NCBI RefSeq assembly: GCF_002086275.1
Contig: NZ_MVHT01000006.1
Coordinates: 62,001-126,000, forward strand
DNA: 64,000 nucleotides
Origin: Mycobacterium intermedium
Lineage (GTDB): Bacteria; Actinomycetota; Actinomycetes; Mycobacteriales; Mycobacteriaceae
Reading direction: 5' to 3'
In this document: positions 26,949 to 34,085 of the stretch, one piece after another
Numbering within the stretch: position 1 is the stretch's first letter
How the letters are laid out: each line of letters starts with the position of its first letter
Made by a program: the position numbers and the translations under genes
Notes under the pieces: generated by a model
The model's input: the letters and a program-made list of their open reading frames with translations, nothing else
Database searches by the model: none
What the model was told of the DNA's origin: nothing

Positions 26949-27830
26949 TTAGAACCGCGAACGCGCGTCGATGGACGTGTCGGTGGTGCGTAGTGGTCGA
27001 ATCAACGCTTCCTGGGCAAAGGACGCCAGCAGCTCACCGGCTTCGGTGTGCACGGTGCCGCGAACATAGGACATCCCCGCGCCGACTTGGGTGCTCTCGT
27101 GGGTGTAGAGCAGCCATCCGTCCCAGCGCACCGGTTCGTGGAAGGACACAAAGATCGTCATCGGCGCGGTGGACACGGTGAGGTGGGCCTGACTGGTGCC
27201 GATGCCCGGATGCGCGCGCATCGTGGTGGAGATCCCGAGGTGGCCGGTGAAATATGCGACGAGCGCCTTGGCCAGGTCATCACGGGTCGGCACGGGGTCG
27301 TAGTGCAGCCACGCGTACAGCTCGGGCGGCCCGACCTCATCGGGGCTGTTGACGTCGACCACATCGACGAGTCGCAATTCCCGCCCGATCATCGGCATGT
27401 CCGAGACGTTGGCCTCAGCGGGACCCTTAACGTCGGGAAGCGGCAGCTGATGCCGGATCACGTCCTCGGTCGGGACGTCGGCGAGGATCGTCACACTCAC
27501 GCAGCGGCGGCCGTTCTGCACCGCGGCGACGACGGCCGTCGCCGTGGACCTGCCCTCGTTAACCACATCAAGGACCAGTTCGACAGGCGGGCCGACGGCC
27601 ACGGCCCGGGAGAACACCGCGTGCGCCGAGCGCACCGACTTGCCCTGAAACCGTTGCGCCGCAGCGATAATCGCCTGCGCCACAACCTGGGTGCCCTCGA
27701 CTACCTGGCGGCCGTCCTGACCCGGGAGCCCGGTGTCGGCGACGAATCGGTCGGGTCCGTCGGGCCGCACTTCGAATAGGTCCAGCAGCGCTTCAACCGT
27801 CCATTGCACCTGTTCGGAATCTGTCGTCAC
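26949..27830 (-). CDS. TesB-like acyl-CoA thioesterase
   Basis: Predicted 293 residues from a GTG at 27830; the open frame continues 112 codons further up but that part crosses two copies of the 27-bp motif and has no domain character. It is a double hot-dog protein: N-terminal half with GTQVVAQAIIAAAQRFQGKSVRSAHAVFSR, C-terminal half ending WLLYTHESTQVGAGMSYVRG and GELLASFAQEALIRP, the TesB pattern. It should hydrolyse acyl-CoA, perhaps recycling CoA. Copy B of the 27-bp motif ends only 10 bases before its start codon, implying a leaderless or nearly leaderless transcript or direct blocking of initiation. Confidence 0.85.
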   Translation of the reverse strand: MTTDSEQVQWTVEALLDLFEVRPDGPDRFVADTGLPGQDGRQVVEGTQVVAQAIIAAAQRFQGKSVRSAHAVFSRAVAVGPPVELVLDVVNEGRSTATAVVAAVQNGRRCVSVTILADVPTEDVIRHQLPLPDVKGPAEANVSDMPMIGRELRLVDVVDVNSPDEVGPPELYAWLHYDPVPTRDDLAKALVAYFTGHLGISTTMRAHPGIGTSQAHLTVSTAPMTIFVSFHEPVRWDGWLLYTHESTQVGAGMSYVRGTVHTEAGELLASFAQEALIRPLRTTDTSIDARSRF

Positions 27831-27840
27831 AGCGCCCAGC

Positions 27841-27867
27841 GTGACATTTTGAGCATTATTTGTAAAG
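27841..27867. promoter_or_regulatory. 27-bp motif, copy B
   Basis: Matches GTGACATTTT, seven bases, ATTTGTAAAG. It sits 10 bases from the start of the TesB-like gene on the minus strand. It has the same orientation as copies A and C. Confidence 0.7.
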
Positions 27868-27931
27868 GTCACCACCCCGTGGCCCGCCTGTCCCGTCCGG
27901 GACATCTCGTTGACAGCGGTACCCGAAGTAC

Positions 27932-27958
27932 GTGACACTTTGGCCGTGATTTGTAAAG
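27932..27958. promoter_or_regulatory. 27-bp motif, copy C
   Basis: Matches GTGACACTTT, seven bases, ATTTGTAAAG. It is 64 bases from copy B in the same divergent region and covers the likely GTG start of the SMP-30-like gene, so a bound protein would block that start or its promoter. Confidence 0.7.
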
Positions 27959-28788
27959 GGCTGACCGGACTGATCCCGACGCCCCTGACCAGTGGGTTCT
28001 GCTTCGGTGAGGGACCGCGCTGGTTCGAGGGACTGCTCTGGTTTTCGGACCTGCTGGGCGAGGCGGTGCACACCTCGGATATGCGCGGTTCGCTGACCAC
28101 CCTGCCGCTGCCCGGCCACTCGCCGTCGGGCCTGGGATTCCGGCCCGACGGGACGCTGCTGATCACCTCAGCCGAGGACCGGCTGGTGCTGGGCTACGAC
28201 GGTGACACCGTCGACATCGTCGCTGACCTGACAGAACTGGCTCCGGCCAACCTGGGCGACATGGTGGTCGATGGCCTGGGGCGTGCCTACATCGGCGCAC
28301 AGGCCTTCACCGGTGGCGTCATCATCCGCCTCGATCCCGACAACAGCGCCACGGTCGTCGCGACCGACCTCGACTTTCCCAATGGAATGGTCATCACCCC
28401 CGATCACCGCAGCCTGATCGTCGCCGAATCGATTGCCCGGCGCCTGACCGAGTTCACCATTGACGGCGACGGCGCGCTGCACGATCGCCGGGTGTTCGCC
28501 GACGGTTTGGACGGGCCACCGGACGGCATTGCCCTGGACGCCGAGGGCGGAGTGTGGACGGCAATGACGCTGGCGCACCAGTTCGAACGGATCGCCGCCG
28601 GCGGGGAGGTGACCGACCGCATCGACATGGGCGACCGGGTCGCCATAGCCTGTGCACTCGGTGGGCCAGAGCGACGCACATTGTTCCTGCTGTCGAGCAC
28701 GGATGCCTACCCCAAGCGGCTGGTCGGCACCCGGCTATCCCGCTTGGACGCGGTGACGGTGGATAATCCCGGCGCCGGGCTGCCCTGA
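27946..28788 (+). CDS. SMP-30/gluconolactonase-like protein
   Basis: Predicted 280 residues from a GTG at 27946; a TTG at 27910 is possible. The beta-propeller family is recognised from FGEGPRWFEGLLWFSDLLGEAVH (metal Glu and blade one), SGLGFRPDGTLLI, NLGDMVVDGLGRAYIG (Asn/Asp metal region) and DFPNGMVITPDHRSLIVAES with the conserved Asn. Members are calcium- or zinc-dependent lactone hydrolases. Here it could open a lactone formed in the accessory pathway. It is followed closely by a thioesterase and a TetR gene on the same strand. Confidence 0.85.
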   Translation: MICKGLTGLIPTPLTSGFCFGEGPRWFEGLLWFSDLLGEAVHTSDMRGSLTTLPLPGHSPSGLGFRPDGTLLITSAEDRLVLGYDGDTVDIVADLTELAPANLGDMVVDGLGRAYIGAQAFTGGVIIRLDPDNSATVVATDLDFPNGMVITPDHRSLIVAESIARRLTEFTIDGDGALHDRRVFADGLDGPPDGIALDAEGGVWTAMTLAHQFERIAAGGEVTDRIDMGDRVAIACALGGPERRTLFLLSSTDAYPKRLVGTRLSRLDAVTVDNPGAGLP

Positions 28789-28809
28789 CCCACGACCAAA
28801 GAGGGAACG

Positions 28810-29634
28810 ATGACCGACTCCTACTACGAGCTGATCGACGACGCCGATCCGCTGGGCGAAAAGTTCCGCGCGACGGACCTGGCCCGAGGCACCTGGTCGG
28901 CCTCGATACAGCACGGCGCGCCGGTGTCGGCGTTGCTGGTCCGAGCGCTGGAACGGGTGGCTCGACGCGACGACACCAGGCTCAGCCGCGTGGTCATCGA
29001 TTTGTTGGGAGCGGTGCCCGCGGAAGGAGACCTGTGGGTTCGGTCGCAGCTCGACCGGGGCGGCAAGCAGATTGAACTGGTGAGCGCCGAAATGCTGGCG
29101 CTCGGCCCCAACGGGGAGCCGCGCCCGGTCGCTCGCGCCAGCGGTTGGCGATTGCAGCATCAAGACACCCACGCCGTGGCGCATGCCGCGGCGCCCCCGC
29201 CCCGGCCGAGATCCGAGGCGCACGACCGCAACCTCGCCGCCATGAATTGGGACCGCAACTACGTGCACAGTTTGGAGTGGCTCTGGCTGACCGAACCGAT
29301 GCGGCCCGGCCCTGGCGAATCCTGGATCAAGCCGATCGCCGACCTGGTCACCGGCGAGACGATGACGCCACTGGAGCGGCTGTTCGCGGTCGCCGACTGC
29401 GCCAACGGGATCGGCAGCAAGCTGGACATCAGAAAGTGGACGTTCCTCAACACCGACCTGGCCGTGCATGTGTTCCGGGTCCCCGAGGGCGATTGGATCG
29501 GTATTCGGGCCGAGACCAGCTACGGTCCCGACGGAATCGGGACGACGATAGGAACACTGTTCGACGAGCAAGGTGCAGTCGGGGCGATTCAGGAGTCCGT
29601 CTTGGTCCGCAAGCGTCCGGAGAGGCAGTCATGA
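28810..29634 (+). CDS. Acyl-CoA thioesterase-like protein (double hot-dog)
   Basis: Predicted 274 residues, with a clear ribosome site (GAGGGAACG) before ATG. The N-terminal hot-dog half has GTWSASIQHGAPVSALLVRALER, as in many actinobacterial thioesterase-like proteins; the C-terminal half has TPLERLFAVADCANGIGSKLD and a last strand GTTIGTLFDEQGAVGAIQESVLV. Probable role is acyl-CoA hydrolysis. It is the second hot-dog protein in the cluster but only distantly like the TesB-like one at 26949-27830, so they may act on different intermediates. ATGA overlap with the TetR gene. Confidence 0.8.
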   Translation: MTDSYYELIDDADPLGEKFRATDLARGTWSASIQHGAPVSALLVRALERVARRDDTRLSRVVIDLLGAVPAEGDLWVRSQLDRGGKQIELVSAEMLALGPNGEPRPVARASGWRLQHQDTHAVAHAAAPPPRPRSEAHDRNLAAMNWDRNYVHSLEWLWLTEPMRPGPGESWIKPIADLVTGETMTPLERLFAVADCANGIGSKLDIRKWTFLNTDLAVHVFRVPEGDWIGIRAETSYGPDGIGTTIGTLFDEQGAVGAIQESVLVRKRPERQS

Positions 29635-30179
29635 ACCAGGCAACCCCAATTCCGGATGTCAACGGCGACGACACCCCAACTCGCCAACGCATCCTGGCGG
29701 CCACCGCCGAGGTGCTCGGTCGCAACGGGCAGACCAAGCTCAGCCTGTCGGATGTCGCCGCTCAGGCCGGGGTATCGCGCCCCACGCTTTACCGCTGGTT
29801 CGGCTCCAAACAGGAGTTGCTGTCCGCCTTTTCCAATTACGAGCGCCAGGCTTTCGAAACCGGGCTGGCCGAGGTGACCGCGGGACTCAAGGGTGTGGAG
29901 CGGCTCGAAGCGGCGTTGCAGTTCATCGTCGATTTTCAGCATTCCTACTCTGGAGTGCGCATGGTCGACGTCGAGCCCGAGCACGTCATCGCACAAGTGT
30001 CCCGCGTCATTCCGGAAATGCGGGCAGGTCTGGAACGACTACTCCCGGGACCCAACGCGGCCGTCAAGGCGGCCACAGTGATCCGAATTGCCATCTCCCA
30101 CTACATTGTTCGTAGTGACGACGCCGATCAGTTCCTGGCGCAGCTGCGGCACGCGGTCGGGCTGAAGAACTCCAGCTGA
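29631..30179 (+). CDS. TetR-family regulator of the accessory cluster
   Basis: Predicted 182 residues. The TetR DNA-binding domain is at about 17-62: RQRILAATAEVLGRNGQTKLSLSDVAAQAGVSRPTLYRWFGSKQELL contains the helix-turn-helix. The C-terminal ligand domain is short and unspecific. It ends the SMP-30 operon and is the only regulator gene within the 14-kb accessory block, so it is the best candidate for binding the 27-bp motif. An autoregulatory loop is possible through copy C. This link is inferred. Confidence 0.88.
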   Translation: MNQATPIPDVNGDDTPTRQRILAATAEVLGRNGQTKLSLSDVAAQAGVSRPTLYRWFGSKQELLSAFSNYERQAFETGLAEVTAGLKGVERLEAALQFIVDFQHSYSGVRMVDVEPEHVIAQVSRVIPEMRAGLERLLPGPNAAVKAATVIRIAISHYIVRSDDADQFLAQLRHAVGLKNSS

Positions 30180-30194
30180 GCCCCATGAGCCACC

Positions 30195-31520
30195 TCAGTC
30201 GAACAACACCGCCGCGTTGAGGTAGCCGGTCGGGTCCAGCGCGGCTTTCACCGCCCGCATCGCGGCGATGTCGGCGGCCTCCCGCGACATTCCGAGATAC
30301 GCGCGCTTGCGGCTGCCGACGCCATGCTCGGAGCTGACATTGCCACCACACCCGGCAATGAGGTCCATCATGGCCGCGTACAAGCTCGACTCCTGCTCGG
30401 GCGCACAACGCAGCACGTTGAGGTGCAGGTTGCCTTCGCCGATGTGGCCGAACAGCACCGGCAGCGCGTCCGGAACCACAGCCGCCACCAAAGAGACTGC
30501 ATCCCTTGCGAATTGGCTGATGGCCGACAACGGCAATGAGACGTCGAACTTCAATGGCGGCCCATATGTTCCCAGCACGTCAACCAGCGATTCCCGAACC
30601 CGCCATAACCGTTGCTGCGCAGCGCTATCCACCCCCACCGCCGGTTCCGCGCACACCCGAACTTCGGACAGCAATGCCGCAAGTCGTTCGGTCTGGTCAT
30701 GATCGGCTGCCAGTTCCACCAACAGCAACCAGTCACCTTCGACGGGGCGTTCCCCGCTTAGCTCCGCGGCCCGGCCGTCCACCAATTCCAGCGCGGCAAT
30801 GCTCGGGACGTCGCGGAACACCCGCCCGGCGTCGACGAGTGCATCCAGGTCTGCGAAGCCGCACACGGCCGTCGCCCGGTGCGACGGCTTCGGATGCAGC
30901 CGCAGGTCCAGGGTGGTGATGACACCGAGCGTGCCTTCGGCGCCGACGAACAACGCGGGGAGGTCGTAGCCGGTGTTGTCGCGGCGAACCCGGCTGTGCC
31001 GGCGCAGCACCGACCCGTCGGGCAGCGCAACGTCCAGTCCGACCACCTGCTCGGCCATGTTCCCGTAGCGCACCGTGCGCAGTCCTCCGGCGTTGGTCGA
31101 CGCCATGCCACCCACGGTCGCGGTGTCGCGCGCGGAGAGGTCCACACCGAACACGAACCCGGCGGCGCTGGCGGCCCGCTGCACCGCGGCCAACGTGGCG
31201 CCTGCGCCGACCGTCACCCGGCGCTCGATGGAATCAACTTCGCCTACGGCGCTTAGCCTTTCGGTGGACAGCAGCACGTCGTCATGCTCGGGCACGGTGC
31301 CCGCCACCAAGGAGGTGCGGCCGCCCTGGACGGTGACGTACGCCCCCGCATCCCGGCACACCCGCAAGACCTCTGCCAACTGTTCGGCCGTCGCCGGCCG
31401 CACCAGGGCGCTAGCTCGGCCGCGGTACCGGCCCGTGTAGTCGACGCTGCGACCGGCGAGCACGTCGGGATCGGTGACGACGTGTTTCGAGCCCACCACG
31501 TCGGCCAGGCTCGCGAGCAT
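30195..31520 (-). CDS. FAD-linked oxidase, GlcD/D-lactate dehydrogenase type
   Basis: Predicted 441 residues. The FAD-binding PCMH domain occupies about 30-210 (YVTVQGGRTSLVAGTVPEHDDVLLST, then GGMASTNAGGLRTVRYGNM and GAEGTLGVITTLDLRLHPKP). The C-terminal FAD oxidase domain has HIGEGNLHLN (about 375-384) and SSEHGVGSRKRAYL (about 405-418), which bind metal and flavin in D-2-hydroxyacid dehydrogenases. It should oxidise a D-2-hydroxy acid. It matches Rv0161, which in M. tuberculosis lies next to adhE1, so it marks the right edge of the inserted block. Confidence 0.88.
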   Translation of the reverse strand: MLASLADVVGSKHVVTDPDVLAGRSVDYTGRYRGRASALVRPATAEQLAEVLRVCRDAGAYVTVQGGRTSLVAGTVPEHDDVLLSTERLSAVGEVDSIERRVTVGAGATLAAVQRAASAAGFVFGVDLSARDTATVGGMASTNAGGLRTVRYGNMAEQVVGLDVALPDGSVLRRHSRVRRDNTGYDLPALFVGAEGTLGVITTLDLRLHPKPSHRATAVCGFADLDALVDAGRVFRDVPSIAALELVDGRAAELSGERPVEGDWLLLVELAADHDQTERLAALLSEVRVCAEPAVGVDSAAQQRLWRVRESLVDVLGTYGPPLKFDVSLPLSAISQFARDAVSLVAAVVPDALPVLFGHIGEGNLHLNVLRCAPEQESSLYAAMMDLIAGCGGNVSSEHGVGSRKRAYLGMSREAADIAAMRAVKAALDPTGYLNAAVLFD

Positions 31521-31544
31521 GCGCTAAGCCCTCATCTCGCGGAA

Positions 31545-32294
31545 CTATCCGGCGCTGAAGTCTTTGTGGTTCACGTCGGTCACCAGGCCACCGTCCACGA
31601 TGAACTCACTGCCCGTGGCGTACGACGCCTCGTCACTGGCGAGAAACACGACGAAGGTCGCGACTTCGCGTGCGTCTGCGGCGCGCCCGAGCGGGATGGT
31701 GACCATGTCCTCCGGCAGATGGGCGGTCATCGGCGTGCGGATGAACCCGGGGTGCAGCGAGTTCACCCGGATGTTCAACGGCGCTAGTTCCAGGGCGGCC
31801 GACTTGGTGATGCCACGCACCCCCCACTTGGACGCGACATAGGGATGCACGAGCGGCGCGCCGCGGATCCCCTCGATCGATGACACGTTGATGATCGACC
31901 CGCCACCGGCCTCCGTCATCGGGTCGACGGCCGCCCGCATGCCCAGGAAGGTGCCGGTCAGGTTGACATCAATCACCTGCTGCCACTTGTCCATTCGGAA
32001 CTCGCGCAACGGGCCCGCCGCGACGATCCCGGCGTTGTTGACCAGCACATTGAGCTTGCCGAATTCCCCGACGGCAGTCGCGACCGCTGCTTCCCACTGC
32101 TCTAGCTGGGTGACGTCGAGGTGGACGTAGCGCGCGGCGTCGCCTAGCTCTGCGGCCAGGGCGTTGCCCTCGTCGTCACGCACGTCGCCGATCACCACCT
32201 TGGCGCCCTCCTGCACCAGCAGCCGCGCGTCTTCGGCGCCCATGCCGCGCGCACCGCCGCTGATGAGCGCAACCTTGCCGTCTACCCGTCCCAT
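31545..32294 (-). CDS. FabG3-like short-chain dehydrogenase (hydroxysteroid dehydrogenase type)
   Basis: Predicted 249 residues. Motifs are SGGARGMGAE (nucleotide, about 12-21), LVNNAGI, NVSSIEGIRG with the catalytic serine, and the Tyr-Lys pair in YVASKWG. Wording such as DAARYVHLDVTQ, VNLTGTFLGMRA and HPGFIRTPMT resembles FabG3 (Rv2002), a 20-beta-hydroxysteroid dehydrogenase, from memory. It follows the GlcD-type gene and may belong with it and the DapB-like gene upstream. The physiological substrate is not known; a sterol or bile-acid-like alcohol is plausible. Confidence 0.87.
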   Translation of the reverse strand: MGRVDGKVALISGGARGMGAEDARLLVQEGAKVVIGDVRDDEGNALAAELGDAARYVHLDVTQLEQWEAAVATAVGEFGKLNVLVNNAGIVAAGPLREFRMDKWQQVIDVNLTGTFLGMRAAVDPMTEAGGGSIINVSSIEGIRGAPLVHPYVASKWGVRGITKSAALELAPLNIRVNSLHPGFIRTPMTAHLPEDMVTIPLGRAADAREVATFVVFLASDEASYATGSEFIVDGGLVTDVNHKDFSAG

Positions 32295-32328
32295 GCAGTC
32301 GGGCTCCTTCCCGTTAGTCCGTTAGTCC

Positions 32329-33429
32329 TTAGGTGGTTACCAAACCGGTTGGCGCGAACAACCCTTTGCCCGGTATCAGGGGCAGGTCGAGGGTCGTCCG
32401 GATGCCCGGCGGCGCGGCGACCACCGCGGGAACGGCGTTGACGATACGTCCGGCGGCGGCCAGGATCGCCGCGTAGTTGTGGTCACCATTGCGGCTGCTT
32501 GGAACGATATCGACGGCATACGAGGGCTCGCCGGTGATCTCCACGCGGTACGAACCCCCACCGGCCGCCGGCTGCGGCCAGTCGGGGCGCAAGTCGGGCC
32601 GCAGCCGGGTGATGTGTTCGATGACGATCGCTGGATATCCGTTGACCATGCCACGGATTTCGAACTGCAGGCCGGCCAGCGTGCCCTTGGGCACCCGGCC
32701 GACCGCAATGTCGAAGTCTTCCGGCGCCGGTTCACGTTGGATCGACTGGGTGATCTCGTCGATCTCGACGCCGAGGCCGGCGGCCAGTTGTCGGATCGCC
32801 GTCCCCCAGGCGAACGTCAACACGCCGGGCTGCAGCAGCATGGGCGCCTCGCCTGGCGGCAGATCCAGCGGCCGGCCGAATCCCATGTAGTGCATGACCT
32901 CGGCGCCGTCGTACGACGCGTAGTCGGCGATTTCCATGCAGCGCACCTGCTCGATGCGCTGACAGGTTCCGGCGAGCGCGAAGGGAATCAGGTCGTTGAT
33001 GAATCCAGGGTCCACACCGGTGATGAATACGCTCGAATTCCCTTTCTGGGCAGCATCTTCCACGCGTGCGATGTATTTGTCGGGCATTACGCCCCACGGG
33101 TACTGCAGCAATCCGGGCGACGAGCCCACGACATTGATGCCGGCGGCCAAGATGCGCATGATGTCAGACATCGCGTCGGGTATGCGGGTGTCACCCATGG
33201 CGCAATAGACGACGCATTCCGGCCGCGTGGCCAATACAGCATCAAGGTCGTCGACGGCCGCAATGCCGGTCCGCGCGCCTACTCCGGCCAGTTCTCCGGC
33301 GTCGCGGCCCACTTTTTCCGGGGTCGACACACAAAGGCCCGTCAATTCGAATAGCGGGTTGGTGACGAGTTCAATCAGGGCCAGCCGGCCGACATTTCCA
33401 GTGCCAACGTGGGCGACCCGAACCGCCAT
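32329..33429 (-). CDS. DapB-fold NAD(P)-dependent dehydrogenase
   Basis: Predicted 366 residues, start ATG chosen because GGAGGG stands five bases upstream; a GTG three bases earlier is possible. It begins with a Rossmann motif (VAHVGTGNVGRLALIEL, about 6-22) and follows the dihydrodipicolinate reductase-like fold with GINVVGSSPGLLQYPWG and TGVDPGFINDLIPFALAG in the middle. The group includes 2,4-diaminopentanoate dehydrogenase, but mycobacteria hold many copies of unassigned function in lipid and sterol gene clusters. The exact reaction cannot be given. Confidence 0.8.
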   Translation of the reverse strand: MAVRVAHVGTGNVGRLALIELVTNPLFELTGLCVSTPEKVGRDAGELAGVGARTGIAAVDDLDAVLATRPECVVYCAMGDTRIPDAMSDIMRILAAGINVVGSSPGLLQYPWGVMPDKYIARVEDAAQKGNSSVFITGVDPGFINDLIPFALAGTCQRIEQVRCMEIADYASYDGAEVMHYMGFGRPLDLPPGEAPMLLQPGVLTFAWGTAIRQLAAGLGVEIDEITQSIQREPAPEDFDIAVGRVPKGTLAGLQFEIRGMVNGYPAIVIEHITRLRPDLRPDWPQPAAGGGSYRVEITGEPSYAVDIVPSSRNGDHNYAAILAAAGRIVNAVPAVVAAPPGIRTTLDLPLIPGKGLFAPTGLVTT

Positions 33430-33518
33430 CACAGCCCTCCGTCCGACGTGCAGCTCTGCAACTTTCTAGACGGTAGTCCATGATTTTTCGACCGATCGAG
33501 CCGCACTATGGTTGGCCC

Positions 33519-33974
33519 ATGGCCGTGCGTGAGGACGTCACCTTCACCGCTGGCGCCTCCGGCACAGACCGGAGCAGCGCGTGGTACTACCGGCCCGATG
33601 AGCGATGACAACGTTCCGGTACTGGTGATGGCACACGGCCTGGGCGCCGTCAAAACCATGCGGTTGGACGCTTACGCCGAGAGGTTCAGCGCGGCCGGCG
33701 ATGCGTGTCTGGTGTTCGACTACCGCAACTCCGGCGACAGCCAAGGACAGCCGCGCCAGCTGCTCGACATCAAGATGCAGCTCGAAGACCGGTCCGCGGC
33801 CGTGGTCATGCGCACACCCTGCCCGGCGTCGACCAGAAACGAATCGCTTTGTGGGGCAGGTCTTTTTGCGGAGGCCATGTCATCGTCAGGGCGGCGCGCG
33901 ACCTGATCGGGGCTCGGACCGGCAGGCCACCCCAATTCGGCTTCCTCGACAAGCACGTCGGAACCGTTACCTAA
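33519..33974 (+). pseudogene. Decayed alpha/beta hydrolase remnant
   Basis: Alpha/beta hydrolase sequence is readable only by changing frame twice. Frame one starts at ATG 33519 (MAVREDVTFTAG) and stops at 33606. A second frame from about 33598 gives VPVLVMAHGLGAVKTMRLDAYAERF and VFDYRNSGDSQGQP. A third frame from about 33800 gives VDQKRIALWGRSFCGGHVI, where the nucleophile elbow GxSxG has become GRSFC, and ends at 33974. The C-terminal half is missing. It is a relic of the widely spread mycobacterial hydrolase family and not a working gene. Confidence 0.75.
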
Positions 33975-34085
33975 GAAGATTGTTGAAATGCCGGACGTAC
34001 CGGCGGGACCGTTTTAGTCTCACGGCAATACCTATTACCCGCGGTAGCGGATTAGCCGATCAGCGGGGTTGGGGAGGACGGGGAG

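Noticed and set aside
27830-28166. Extended N-terminus of the TesB-like thioesterase
   Set aside because: The extension would be read through two copies of the 27-bp motif and lies opposite the SMP-30 coding region; the domain starts right after GTG 27830.
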